From Streptomyces sp. NK15101 (lineage in GTDB: Bacteria; Actinomycetota; Actinomycetes; Streptomycetales; Streptomycetaceae): DNA of 64,000 nucleotides. Positions 25,501 through 32,555 of the stretch are shown piece by piece; the first letter of the stretch is position 1, and every line of letters starts with the position of its first letter. The notes beneath the pieces are model-generated. The model was not told the DNA's origin and ran no database searches. It worked only from the letters and a program-made list of their open reading frames with translations. The stretch spans positions 62,001-126,000 of the forward strand of contig NZ_JAINVG010000012.1 of NCBI RefSeq assembly GCF_020400725.1, given 5' to 3'. The position numbers and the translations under genes are program-made.

Positions 25501-25620
25501 GGCCGGGCGCACGTCGGCGCCCGCGGTCCCCTCGGCAGCCGTCACTTCGCCCACCGGGGCCGCCGGTCCCGGCTTCGGAGCCCGCTGCGCCGGAACTCGC
25601 GGCCCGTTCTCACGGTCCAT
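22504..25620 (-). CDS. afsR: AfsR-type SARP regulator (SARP / NB-ARC / TPR)
   Basis: A 1038-residue global regulator of secondary metabolism. A Gly/Thr-rich simple-sequence arm (~1-75) precedes an OmpR-like winged helix (~77-165, RFGVLGPVRAWRDGEPVPTG onward). A BTAD helical domain follows (~170-320). The NB-ARC ATPase has its P-loop GIGGVGKTTLAVH near 378, LVLLDNARD as Walker B and GCAALVTSR after it. A TPR-like C-terminus covers ~740-1038. AfsR is phosphorylated by AfsK and binds the afsS promoter. Both partners are encoded in this window, and afsS is directly downstream. ATG follows GGGGGAG. Confidence 0.93.
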   Translation of the reverse strand: MDRENGPRVPAQRAPKPGPAAPVGEVTAAEGTAGADVRPAAGTGTGTGTVAGHDTGTGTGTGTGTGTGTSGDSPGSLRFGVLGPVRAWRDGEPVPTGSPQQRALLAALLLRGGRTATAHELIDALWGEEPPSQALAAVRTYASRLRKVLDPKVLVSESGGYALRTSADALDVTAAQELAAEAEKLRAAGDRTAARARLAEALDLWDGEVLASVPGPYAETQRARLEEWRLTLLETRLDIDLEVGAHAEAVSELTALTAAHPLRERLRELLMLALYRSGRQAEALAVYADTRRLLADELGVDPTPELSRLQQRILQADAELARPVEEPAPAAAPTARPAQLPATVPDFTGRAAFVRELGARLATAEGHVMAVSALAGIGGVGKTTLAVHVAHEARPHFPDGQLYVDLQGAGSRAAAPETVLGSFLRALGTPDSAIPDSLDDRAALYRSTLDGRRVLVLLDNARDAAQIRPLLPGTAGCAALVTSRIRMVDLAGAHLVDLDVMSPEEALQLFTRIVGEERVQSEREAALDVVAACGFLPLAIRIAASRLAARRTWTVSVLAAKLADERRRLDELQAGDLAVKATFELGYGQLEPAQARAFRLLGLADGPDISLAAAAAVLDLPLWDTEDLLEALVDTSLVESAAPGRYRYHDLVRLYARACADRDEQPPSEKEAALSRLLDFYLSTAARVYAIERPGDRLVDHLEPTSYEGLTFTDRHEAQDWLYAEANCLLACVRQSASSPTTLRRGVDLLWASLDLGESGANSKEFEATGVVVRDAARAHADARAEGRALMVLAGVHHTAGRFKEADRDAELALPHADRAGDPVPACWSANARGIIALYQNRFVEGEQYLTEAIERFRGIGDEPGEASALCNLSRIHLATGRTSSAIALARQGTDIYDAMGHALRGANGRYALGLALTQDNQLTAASEQLREALAVFADSRQRLWEGMTLFRLSEVDIAARRHAQAASNAEMALTVLRGIGGEWRRGNVLTVLGRALFGIGQTGRALVCWQEALGIFDELDAPEAEEVRALLIPATAA
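25415..25497. repeat. GTGCCG-type simple repeat inside afsR
   Basis: A run of GTGCCG/GTACCG/GTACCT hexamers encodes alternating Gly-Thr in the N-terminal arm of AfsR. All units are in frame. Such tracts vary in length by slippage, here in whole-dipeptide steps. Confidence 0.8.
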
Positions 25621-25749
25621 CGCTCCCCCTGCTCCTGCCGATGGTTTCGCCCAGGACAGTCTGCCTTGTCCGGAGGGGGTCCGTCAGCATCGGGTCGGTC
25701 GTTGTGAAGCCGTTGTGAGCCGGTAACCCGGTCGTTCCGGCCCCCACTA

Positions 25750-25766
25750 GCTGACGGGTCGTCAGA
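25750..25766. promoter_or_regulatory. TCTGACG-family operator (amidohydrolase)
   Basis: GCTGACGGGTCGTCAGA matches 13 of 14 defined positions. It lies 20 bases before the amidohydrolase ATG. Confidence 0.75.
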
Positions 25767-25786
25767 TCAGCGCTACCGTGAAAGCC

Positions 25787-27004
25787 ATGGAGACCTTCCC
25801 GAAGATCATCTCGGTGGACGACCACACCGTGGAGCCCCCGCACGTCTGGCGGGACCGGCTCCCGTCCCGGTACCACGACACCGGGCCCCGGATCGTCCGC
25901 GCCCCCCTCAAGGAAATGACCTTCCTCGGCGGCAAGTTCGCCCCGGTCATGGGCGCCGAGGGGGACGACGGCCCGATCGGCGACTGGTGGGTGTACGAGG
26001 ATCTGCACAGACCCCTCACCCGGCTGGACACCGCCGTCGGCTACGACCGGGACGAGATACGCCTCGAAGTCATCACGTACGAGCAGATGCGGCCCGGCTC
26101 CCACTCCGTGCCCGACCGCCTCGCCGACATGGACGTCAACCACGTCCAGTCCGCGCTCTGCTTCCCCACCTTCCCCCGCTTCTGCGGGCAGACCTTCACC
26201 GAGGCGAGCGACCGCGAGCTCGGCCTGCTCTGCGTCCGCGCCTACAACGACTGGATGGTCGAGGAGTGGTGCGGGCCCGAGGCGCAGGGGCGGCTGATCC
26301 CGCTCACCCTCATCCCGCTCTGGGACCCGGCCCTCGCCGCCGCCGAGGTCCGCCGCAACGCCGCACGCGGCGTCCGCGCCGTCGCCTTCTCGGAGATCCC
26401 GCCACACCTCGGGCTCCCCTCGGTCCACACGGACCACTGGGACCCCTTCTTCCGGGCGTGCGACGAGACCGGCACGGTCATCGCGATGCACATCGGCTCC
26501 TCCAGCCGGATGCCGTCGACCTCCGCCGACGCGCCGCCGGCCGTCGGCTCCACCATCACCTTCGCGAACTGCTGCTTCTCGATGGTCGACTGGCTGATGA
26601 GCGGCAAGTTCGAGCGCTTCCCGAACCTGCGGATCATGTACGCGGAGGGGCAGATCGGCTGGATCCCGTACATCCTGGAGCGCGCCGACGTCGTCTGGGA
26701 GGAGAACCGCGCCTGGGGCGGCGTCGCCGACAAGGTCACCCGCCCGCCGTCCGAGCTCTTCGCGGACCACGTCTTCGGCTGCTTCTTCGACGACGCCTTC
26801 GGGCTCCTCAACCTCGACGCGATCGGGGCGGGGAACGTCCTGTACGAGACCGACTACCCGCACTCGGACTCCACCTGGCCCAAGTCGAAGGAGGTCGGCG
26901 AGGCACAGATGGGCCATCTGCCGGCGGACGTCGTCGAGCGGATCGTCCGCGGCAACGCGATCGGGCTCCTCGGCCTGACCCCGGACGGTCTCTGGCGGCC
27001 GTAG
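25787..27004 (+). CDS. Amidohydrolase family 2 (ACMSD-like) protein
   Basis: A 405-residue TIM-barrel metal-dependent hydrolase or decarboxylase of the amidohydrolase-2 (ACMSD-like) group. ISVDDHTVEPPHVW replaces the usual HxH start (only one His). MHIGSS supplies the barrel His, IMYAEGQIGWIPYILERAD is a strong family motif, and YETDYPHSDSTWP holds the late Asp. A TCTGACG operator is just upstream. I prefer ATG 25787 to GTG 25778; neither has a clear ribosome site, so a leaderless mRNA is possible. Related enzymes occur in ring-degradation clusters. Reaction unknown. Confidence 0.82.
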   Translation: METFPKIISVDDHTVEPPHVWRDRLPSRYHDTGPRIVRAPLKEMTFLGGKFAPVMGAEGDDGPIGDWWVYEDLHRPLTRLDTAVGYDRDEIRLEVITYEQMRPGSHSVPDRLADMDVNHVQSALCFPTFPRFCGQTFTEASDRELGLLCVRAYNDWMVEEWCGPEAQGRLIPLTLIPLWDPALAAAEVRRNAARGVRAVAFSEIPPHLGLPSVHTDHWDPFFRACDETGTVIAMHIGSSSRMPSTSADAPPAVGSTITFANCCFSMVDWLMSGKFERFPNLRIMYAEGQIGWIPYILERADVVWEENRAWGGVADKVTRPPSELFADHVFGCFFDDAFGLLNLDAIGAGNVLYETDYPHSDSTWPKSKEVGEAQMGHLPADVVERIVRGNAIGLLGLTPDGLWRP

Positions 27005-27038
27005 GACGTCTCCTTCGGCGCGGACCGGGCCCTCCTCG

Positions 27039-27066
27039 GGGGCCCGGCCGCACCCGTGCGGGCCCC
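27039..27066 (+). terminator. Possible terminator after the amidohydrolase
   Basis: GGGGCCCG (27039-27046) and CGGGCCCC (27059-27066) can form an 8-bp stem with a 12-base loop, 35 bases after the stop codon. Confidence 0.45.
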
Positions 27067-27238
27067 GTTCCGTACCCCGGCCCGGGCCGCTTGTCGCCCC
27101 ATCGGCCCAACAAGGCTCTTCCCTGATGGCGATGCGTCATGGACTGCGGGCAAATAGTAGTCAAGTGTGCGTTTCTTGCACATCACGAGACAGCCATGGT
27201 GGACGTCCCTCCGGATGTTCACGAACGGAGCCTGTGAC

Positions 27239-28687
27239 ATGACCCCCGACCTCCCGCACATCCCACCGGCGGACGACGACATAGAGCCGACCACAGAGCC
27301 TCGCCCGGGTCCGTCCCGCCAGCCGCTTGTCTCCTCCTCCCCGGCGCTCGGCGCGCCTCCGTTCCCCGATCGGCCGACGGCGTCCCTCGCCGTACCGCCG
27401 GTTCCGCTCGCGCCGCCGACGCAGCCGGTTCCGCTCGCACCGGAGGTTCCGGTGACACCGGCGGTTCCGGTCACGACGGCGCTCCCGGCCGAACCGGAGG
27501 CCTCGGCCGAACCGGAGGCCTCGGCCGAACCGGAGTCCTCGGTCGAACCGGAGGCCTCGACCGGCCGGGAGTCCCCGGCCACCGCGAAGCCGCCGGCCGG
27601 CCCGGAGGCGCGGACCGCTGCGGAGTCCCCGGCCGGCGAGGAGACGCGGACCGCCTCTGAGCTGTCGGCCGATCCGGAGTCCCCGGCCGAGCCTGACGGT
27701 TCGGTCGAGCCCGAGTCCCCGGCCGCCTCCGAGGCCCTGACCGACCCGCAGCCGCACACCGCTCCCGAGCCCGCGGCGGCCCATGACGAGGCCCACGACG
27801 AGTCCGGTGACGAAGCGGTCCACACGCTCCTGCGGACGGCGGCGACCGAGCGGCCGGTGGAGGAGGTGGCCGCGCTGGTGGCCCGCCTCCAGGCGACCGG
27901 CGCACTCTCCAGTCCCGCGGACGTGGCGCTCCGCGCGGCGGCCGTCACCCGCCCGCTGGAGGAGGTGCGCCAGCTGCTCGCGCTCCTGAACGCGTCCGGA
28001 TACGACCTCCACCAGGCCGAGACCACGCTGCGTGCCGCGGCGGTGGGCCGGCCGGTCGAGGACGTGGTGCAGCTCGTCGGCATCCTCGGCGCCGACAGCA
28101 GCGACTGGCAGTCCGCCGGGAACGGGGACGGCGGGACGCGGCAGGCCGAACCCGGCGGGGATGACCACGCGCGCCCCGGCGGGGAAGCCGCACCGGCCGC
28201 CACCGCGCCGAAGCGCGTCCGGGGCGCCAAGGGGCGGAAGTCCGCCCTGGACGGCGCACTGGCCTCGGGTCCCGGCAGCCACACCGCCTCGCCAGCGCTG
28301 CGCTCGGCACTGCGCTGGCCCGCGGCGCTCGCGCTCTTCGCCTGCGGCCTCCTCCATCTGCCGGTGGACCTCGCGGGCCTGCGCTCGGGCGGCGACCCGG
28401 AGGCGGTGTCCGCGGTCGTCACCGTGCTCTGCCTGGCGTGCGCGGTATGGCTCGCGGCCCGGGACACCCTGATCGTCTGGGCCGCCGCCGCGGGCCTCGC
28501 CATCCTCGTCATCGCGCTCCACGGAGTCGCGAGCGCACGCGGCGGCGACCTGCTGGGCAGCAGTCTCGGCACCACCTTCGCCTGGGCGAAGGCGCTGGCG
28601 CTCCTGAGCGCCGTGGGCATCGTCTGTCTGGCCGGCTCGGCCCTGGTGCGCCACGTGAGGGCGACCGGCGCGGCGGACAGCACCTGA
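27239..28687 (+). CDS. Membrane protein with three RPxEE helical repeats
   Basis: A 482-residue protein in three parts. Residues ~1-185 are Pro/Glu/Ala-rich and include in-frame EPEAS repeats. Residues ~190-290 hold three copies of a ~35-residue helical repeat (RTAATERPVEEVAALVARLQ, RAAAVTRPLEEVRQLLALLN, RAAAVGRPVEDVVQLVGIL). The last ~130 residues contain four hydrophobic segments. Orientation suggests the repeats are cytoplasmic. I chose ATG 27239, 8 bases after GGAG, rather than GTG 27167. Function unknown; the repeats suggest a protein-binding scaffold. A terminator follows. Confidence 0.7.
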   Translation: MTPDLPHIPPADDDIEPTTEPRPGPSRQPLVSSSPALGAPPFPDRPTASLAVPPVPLAPPTQPVPLAPEVPVTPAVPVTTALPAEPEASAEPEASAEPESSVEPEASTGRESPATAKPPAGPEARTAAESPAGEETRTASELSADPESPAEPDGSVEPESPAASEALTDPQPHTAPEPAAAHDEAHDESGDEAVHTLLRTAATERPVEEVAALVARLQATGALSSPADVALRAAAVTRPLEEVRQLLALLNASGYDLHQAETTLRAAAVGRPVEDVVQLVGILGADSSDWQSAGNGDGGTRQAEPGGDDHARPGGEAAPAATAPKRVRGAKGRKSALDGALASGPGSHTASPALRSALRWPAALALFACGLLHLPVDLAGLRSGGDPEAVSAVVTVLCLACAVWLAARDTLIVWAAAAGLAILVIALHGVASARGGDLLGSSLGTTFAWAKALALLSAVGIVCLAGSALVRHVRATGAADST

Positions 28688-28719
28688 CCCACCGGAGCGC
28701 GAAGAAGAAGGCCGTTCCC

Positions 28720-28750
28720 CCCGCTCGGGCAGCTCAGCTGCCCGAGCGGG
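28720..28750 (+). terminator. Intrinsic terminator
   Basis: A perfect 15-base inverted repeat around one base (CCCGCTCGGGCAGCT and its complement) lies 33 bases after the stop codon of the membrane-protein gene. Confidence 0.85.
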
Positions 28751-28886
28751 CGCGTTTCGGGCCGACCGGCCGGACGACGCGCTTCACGGCCGGGCCGGGC
28801 CGGGCCTGACTCGGCCGGGCCCACTCGGCCCGGCCCCCCACCCGACCCGCCCCGCCCTGCCCGGAGTCCCACCCCCCTACCCCTTG

Positions 28887-28903
28887 CCTGATGAACCGTC
28901 AGG
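28887..28903. promoter_or_regulatory. TCTGACG-family operator (LLM/SDR operon, distal)
   Basis: CCTGATGAACCGTCAGG matches 11 of 14 defined positions. It is the upstream member of a pair spaced 41 bases centre to centre. Confidence 0.6.
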
Positions 28904-28927
28904 TACGAGCATGGGCCTGCTCACTTA

Positions 28928-28944
28928 AGTGACGGTCCGTCAGA
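28928..28944. promoter_or_regulatory. TCTGACG-family operator (LLM/SDR operon, proximal)
   Basis: AGTGACGGTCCGTCAGA matches 12 of 14 defined positions and has a perfect TGACGnnnCGTCA core. It ends 14 bases before the chosen LLM start. Confidence 0.7.
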
Positions 28945-28958
28945 TGCGGGGGTTTCCC

Positions 28959-29876
28959 ATGGTGGTCTACGGCATGCAGCTGCCGGTCCAGTCGCAGAGC
29001 ACCCTCTACGCCGAGGCCTGGGAGGCGGCCGCGGGTCCGGCGGACCTGCTCGCCGTCGCCCGCGCCGCCGAGGCACACGGCTTCGACTACCTCGCGAGCT
29101 GCGACCACGTCGCCGTCCCCCGCCGCCTCGCCGGGCCGATGAGCACCGTCTGGTACGACCCGGTGGCCACGCTCTCCTTCCTCGCCGCCGCCACCGAGCG
29201 CGTCCGGCTCCTCTCGCACGTCGCCGTCGTCGGCCTGCGCCATCCGCTCGTCACGGCCAAGGCGTACGCGACGCTCGACCACCTCTCCGGTGGCCGCCTG
29301 GTCCTCGGGGTCGGCGCCGGGCACGTCCAGGAGGAGTTCGAGGCGCTCGGCGTGGACTTCGCCCGCCGGGGCGCCGTCCTCGACGAGACGGTCGACGCGC
29401 TGCGGGCGGCCCTCGGCCCCGAGGAGTACCCGGAGCACCTGGGGGAGCGGTTCGCCTTCAAGGACCTGGGGCAGCTGCCCCGGCCCGCGCAGGAGCGGGT
29501 CCCGCTCTGGGTGGGCGGCTCCTCCCCGGCCGCCGTGCGCCGGGCCGCGCTCAAGGGTGACGGCTGGCTGCCACAGGGCGACCCGCGCGAGAAGCTCGCC
29601 GGGCAGATCCGGAAGCTGCTGCGGCTGCGCGCGGAGGCCGGGATCGCGGAGCCGATCACGGTCGGCGCGATCACCGAGGCGCTGTACGTCGGCACGCCCG
29701 GCTGGGAGGTCGGCCGGCGCACCCTGAGCGGCCGGCCGGAGGAGCTCGCCGCCTCCCTGCGCGCGTACGGGGAGATGGGCGCGCACCAGATACAGGTCCG
29801 GTTCCGCTCCCGGAGCCGGGCCGAACTCGTCGACCAGATCGCGGCCTTCGGCACGGAGGTCGCTCCCCACCTCTAG
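28959..29876 (+). CDS. LLM-family F420-dependent oxidoreductase (TIGR03619-like)
   Basis: A 305-residue luciferase-like TIM-barrel enzyme. VYGMQLPVQSQSTLY, LASCDHVAVP, LLSHVAVVGLRHPLVTAKAYATLDHLSGGRLVLGVGAGHVQEEFEALG and WVGGSSPAAVRRAALKGDGWLP are hallmark segments; the DHLSGGR motif is diagnostic. Such enzymes use F420 (or FMN) to reduce or oxidise small substrates. I chose ATG 28959 after a G-run; GTG 28929 and ATG 28944 fall in the operator. The SDR at 30075 follows in the same direction after 200 bases. F420 can be supplied through the FO synthase at 41876. Confidence 0.85.
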   Translation: MVVYGMQLPVQSQSTLYAEAWEAAAGPADLLAVARAAEAHGFDYLASCDHVAVPRRLAGPMSTVWYDPVATLSFLAAATERVRLLSHVAVVGLRHPLVTAKAYATLDHLSGGRLVLGVGAGHVQEEFEALGVDFARRGAVLDETVDALRAALGPEEYPEHLGERFAFKDLGQLPRPAQERVPLWVGGSSPAAVRRAALKGDGWLPQGDPREKLAGQIRKLLRLRAEAGIAEPITVGAITEALYVGTPGWEVGRRTLSGRPEELAASLRAYGEMGAHQIQVRFRSRSRAELVDQIAAFGTEVAPHL

Positions 29877-29892
29877 GGCCTGCTTTTCGGCC

Positions 29893-29937
29893 GGGCGGAC
29901 CGGGCGGATCAGGCAGATCAGGCGGACCGGGCGGACC
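29893..29937. repeat. Five tandem 9-bp repeats
   Basis: The unit GGGCGGACC (with variants GGGCGGATC and AGGCAGATC) is repeated five times, starting 17 bases after the LLM stop codon. Confidence 0.75.
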
Positions 29938-30074
29938 GGGCCCGGGCCGTGCGATCGCACGGCGGAGGGGGAGTCGACGCGGAGCGTTGCCGGCTGACGG
30001 CGACGCGGCTAACCGGAGTGCCGGGCCCCGTGGGCCCGGCACGGGCCGAAAGACGGAACCCAGGGAGTGCGGAC

Positions 30075-30836
30075 ATGGGAAAGCTCGACGGGAGGGTCGT
30101 CCTCGTCACCGGGGCGGCGCGCGGGCAGGGCGAGCAGGAGGCGCGGCTGTTCGCCGCCGAGGGCGCGAAGGTGGTCCTCGGGGACGTCCTGGACGATGCC
30201 GGCGAGGCGCTGGCCAAGGAGCTGGGGGAGGACCGGGCCGCGTACGTCCACCTGGACGTGACGGGCGAGGACGACTGGGCGGCGGCCGTGACGGCGGCCA
30301 AGGAGCGCTTCGGGAAGATCGACGGTCTCGTCAACAACGCGGGCATCCTCCGCTTCAACGAGCTGGTGTCGACCCCGCTCGACGAGTTCCTGGCGATCGT
30401 CTCGGTCAACCAGACCGGCTGCTTCCTGGGCATCCGCACGGTCGCGCCGGAGATCGCCGCGGCCGGCGGCGGGACGATCGTCAACACCGCCTCGTACACG
30501 GGACTCACCGGCATGGCCGGGGTGGGCGCCTACGCGGCGACGAAGCACGCGGTCCTGGGGCTCACCAGGGTCGCGGCCCTGGAGCTGGCCGCGAAGGGCG
30601 TCCGGGTGAACGCCGTCTGCCCGGGCGCGATCGACACCCCGATGAGCAACCCGGAGGGCGTGGACCCGGCGACCACGGCCGGGCTGTACCGCAAGCTCGT
30701 GCCGCTCGGGCGGATCGGCCGGCCGGAGGAGGTGGCGGCCCTGGCGCTCTTCCTGACCGGGGAGGACTCGGCGTACATCACGGGCCAGCCGTTCGTGATC
30801 GACGGCGGCTGGCTGGCGGGCGTCAGCCTTTTCTGA
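30075..30836 (+). CDS. SDR oxidoreductase (hydroxysteroid-dehydrogenase-like)
   Basis: A 253-residue classical short-chain dehydrogenase. The cofactor motif is TGAARGQG (12-19), followed by NNAG. The catalytic residues are Ser140 (TASYTG), Tyr153 and Lys157 (YAATK, a variant of YxASK). PGAIDTPMS and FVIDGGW complete the pattern. It resembles 3alpha/20beta-hydroxysteroid dehydrogenases, but SDR specificity cannot be read from such motifs. ATG after GGGAG. A TCTGACG operator overlaps its stop codon. It probably oxidises an alcohol in the co-regulated pathway. Confidence 0.88.
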   Translation: MGKLDGRVVLVTGAARGQGEQEARLFAAEGAKVVLGDVLDDAGEALAKELGEDRAAYVHLDVTGEDDWAAAVTAAKERFGKIDGLVNNAGILRFNELVSTPLDEFLAIVSVNQTGCFLGIRTVAPEIAAAGGGTIVNTASYTGLTGMAGVGAYAATKHAVLGLTRVAALELAAKGVRVNAVCPGAIDTPMSNPEGVDPATTAGLYRKLVPLGRIGRPEEVAALALFLTGEDSAYITGQPFVIDGGWLAGVSLF

Positions 30837-30848
30837 CGACACGTCAGG
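30832..30848. promoter_or_regulatory. TCTGACG-family operator over the SDR stop codon
   Basis: TCTGACGACACGTCAGG matches 13 of 14 defined positions. It is the distal member of a pair whose centres are 64 bases apart, upstream of the next LLM gene. The stop codon TGA (30834-30836) is inside it. Confidence 0.7.
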
Positions 30849-30895
30849 TATTGACGCACCTGCGCCCCGGTGCGAGAGTCGGGCACATCAAGGAA

Positions 30896-30912
30896 TCTGA
30901 CGGATCGTCAGA
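30896..30912. promoter_or_regulatory. TCTGACG operator, perfect (LLM-deacylase-ALDH operon)
   Basis: TCTGACGGATCGTCAGA is a perfect 7-3-7 palindrome (14 of 14). It lies 24 bases before the TTG start of the LLM gene. Confidence 0.8.
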
Positions 30913-30935
30913 AACGACGAGGACGGTGAACCCCC

Positions 30936-32060
30936 TTGGAATTCGGGATCTTCGTACAGGGATACGTCGGCAAGCGCGCCGAGGCCGATCCCGAAGCCGA
31001 GCACAAGGCCCTCATGGAGGAGACCGAGTACGTCATCCAGGCCGACAGGTCCGGCTTCAAGTACGCCTGGGCCTCCGAGCACCACTTCCTGGAGGAGTAC
31101 TCGCACCTCTCCGCCAACGACGTCTACCTGGGCTACCTCGCCCACGCGACCGAACGGATCCACCTCGGCTCGGGCATCTTCAACCCCCTCGCCCCCGTCA
31201 ACCACCCGGTCAAGGTCGCCGAGAAGGTCGCGATGCTCGACCACCTCTCCGGGGGGCGCTTCGAGTTCGGCTCCGGGCGCGGGGCGGGCTCCCACGAGAT
31301 CCTCGGGTTCATGCCGGGCATCACCGACATGAACCACACGAAGGAGATCTGGGAGGAGACCATCGCCGAGTTCCCCAAGATGTGGCTCCAGGACGAGTAC
31401 GCCGGTTTCCAGGGCAAGCACTGGTCGCTGCCGCCCCGCAAGGTCCTCCCCAAGCCGTACGGGAGGTCCCACCCCGCCATGTGGTACGCGGCCGGCTCCC
31501 CCTCCTCGTACGCCATGGCCGGGAAGATGGGCCTCGGCGTCCTCGGCTTCAGCGTCCAGAAGGTCTCCGACATGGAGTGGGTCGTCGAGTCCTACAAGAA
31601 CGCGATCAAGGAGGCCAAGGCGGTCGGCGACTTCGTCAACGACAACGTCATGGTCACCTCGACCGCGATCTGCGCCGAGACGCACGAGAAGGCGGTCGAG
31701 ATCGCGGTCGGCGGTGGGCTGAACTACCTCCAGTCCCTGTTGTTCCGCTACCACGACACGTTCCCGCGGCCCGAGGGCATCCCCGAGTGGCCCGAACTCC
31801 TCCCCGAGTACTCCGCCGAGATCATCGAACTCCTCATCCAGGAGGAGCTGATGATCTGCGGCGACCCGTCGGAGGTCCTCGCGCAGTGCAAGCGGTGGGA
31901 GCAGGCGGGCGCCGACCAGCTGTCCTTCGGGCTGCCGATCGGGATCTCGTACGAGGACACGATGAACTCGATCAAGCTGATCGGGGAGCACGTGATTCCG
32001 AAGATCGACACGGATCCGGTGCACCGCACGACCCGCATGCGCCAGTCCGCGGGCAGCTGA
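30936..32060 (+). CDS. LLM-family flavin/F420-dependent oxidoreductase
   Basis: A 374-residue luciferase-like protein of the longer, monooxygenase-resembling type. MEFGIFVQGYVGKRAEADPEAEH starts the barrel. WASEHHFLEEYSHLS, LGSGIFNPLAPVNHPVKVAEKVAMLDHLSGGRFEFGSGRG and WYAAGSPSSYAMAGKMGLGVL follow. It starts with TTG at 30936, 13 bases after GAGGA, so translation may be modest. A perfect operator stands upstream. Two amide/aldehyde-processing genes lie downstream on the same strand. It may perform a ring-opening or C-N/C-C oxidation. Substrate unknown. Confidence 0.83.
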   Translation: MEFGIFVQGYVGKRAEADPEAEHKALMEETEYVIQADRSGFKYAWASEHHFLEEYSHLSANDVYLGYLAHATERIHLGSGIFNPLAPVNHPVKVAEKVAMLDHLSGGRFEFGSGRGAGSHEILGFMPGITDMNHTKEIWEETIAEFPKMWLQDEYAGFQGKHWSLPPRKVLPKPYGRSHPAMWYAAGSPSSYAMAGKMGLGVLGFSVQKVSDMEWVVESYKNAIKEAKAVGDFVNDNVMVTSTAICAETHEKAVEIAVGGGLNYLQSLLFRYHDTFPRPEGIPEWPELLPEYSAEIIELLIQEELMICGDPSEVLAQCKRWEQAGADQLSFGLPIGISYEDTMNSIKLIGEHVIPKIDTDPVHRTTRMRQSAGS

Positions 32061-32084
32061 CCCGCTCCCCACACGCACCTACTG

Positions 32085-32440
32085 GCCGGCGCCCCCGGCC
32101 GTGCGGGCGCCGCGCCCGGCGGGGCGGTGCCCCCCCGCCACCTCCGTGTGGGCAATCGTCCCGCAGGGCGGGACGGGTGGGCACACGGGACGGCGCCCTC
32201 CAGCGGCGCCTCCGCGTCCCGCGCCTGGACCCGCACCCGAGCGGCGGCGCACACGGGTGCGGGTTCAGGCCCATGAGCCTCGGGCGCCGGCAAGGGCGCC
32301 GTCCGTTGTGCCCACCCGTTCCGCCCCTTGCGGAACGACTGCCCACAACGGACGACGAGGCGCGGAACGACCGCCCGCACCAGGGGCGGCACTGAAGCGC
32401 GGGGTGGCGTCTTCCCGGACCGTCGCCCCGTACCTGCCCC
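32085..32440. repeat. Intergenic palindromic repeat region, copy 1
   Basis: The 495-bp gap 32061-32555 holds no gene. It contains two long imperfect hairpins of one repeat family: about 32144-32188 (CCGTGTGGGCAATCGTCCCGC ... GGGCACACGG) and about 32300-32354 (CGTCCGTTGTGCCCACCC ... GCCCACAACGGACG). Related copies lie at 41705-41850 and 44465-44945. AGAGGAC triplets occur near 32505-32535. Confidence 0.75.
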
Positions 32441-32555
32441 GGCCGGAGGCCGTTCCGCGGCGGCCCCGGTCCGGGGCACATCCACGCCCGCGCCCGCACC
32501 CACGTACAGAGGACACGCACAGAGGACAGAGGACAGCGCACGGAGAGGGATCGTC

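Noticed and set aside
30851-30879. TTGACG ... GAGAGT as promoter of the LLM gene at 30936
   Set aside because: The -10 element lacks consensus bases and the -35 lies by chance in an operator-rich region; not strong enough to annotate.
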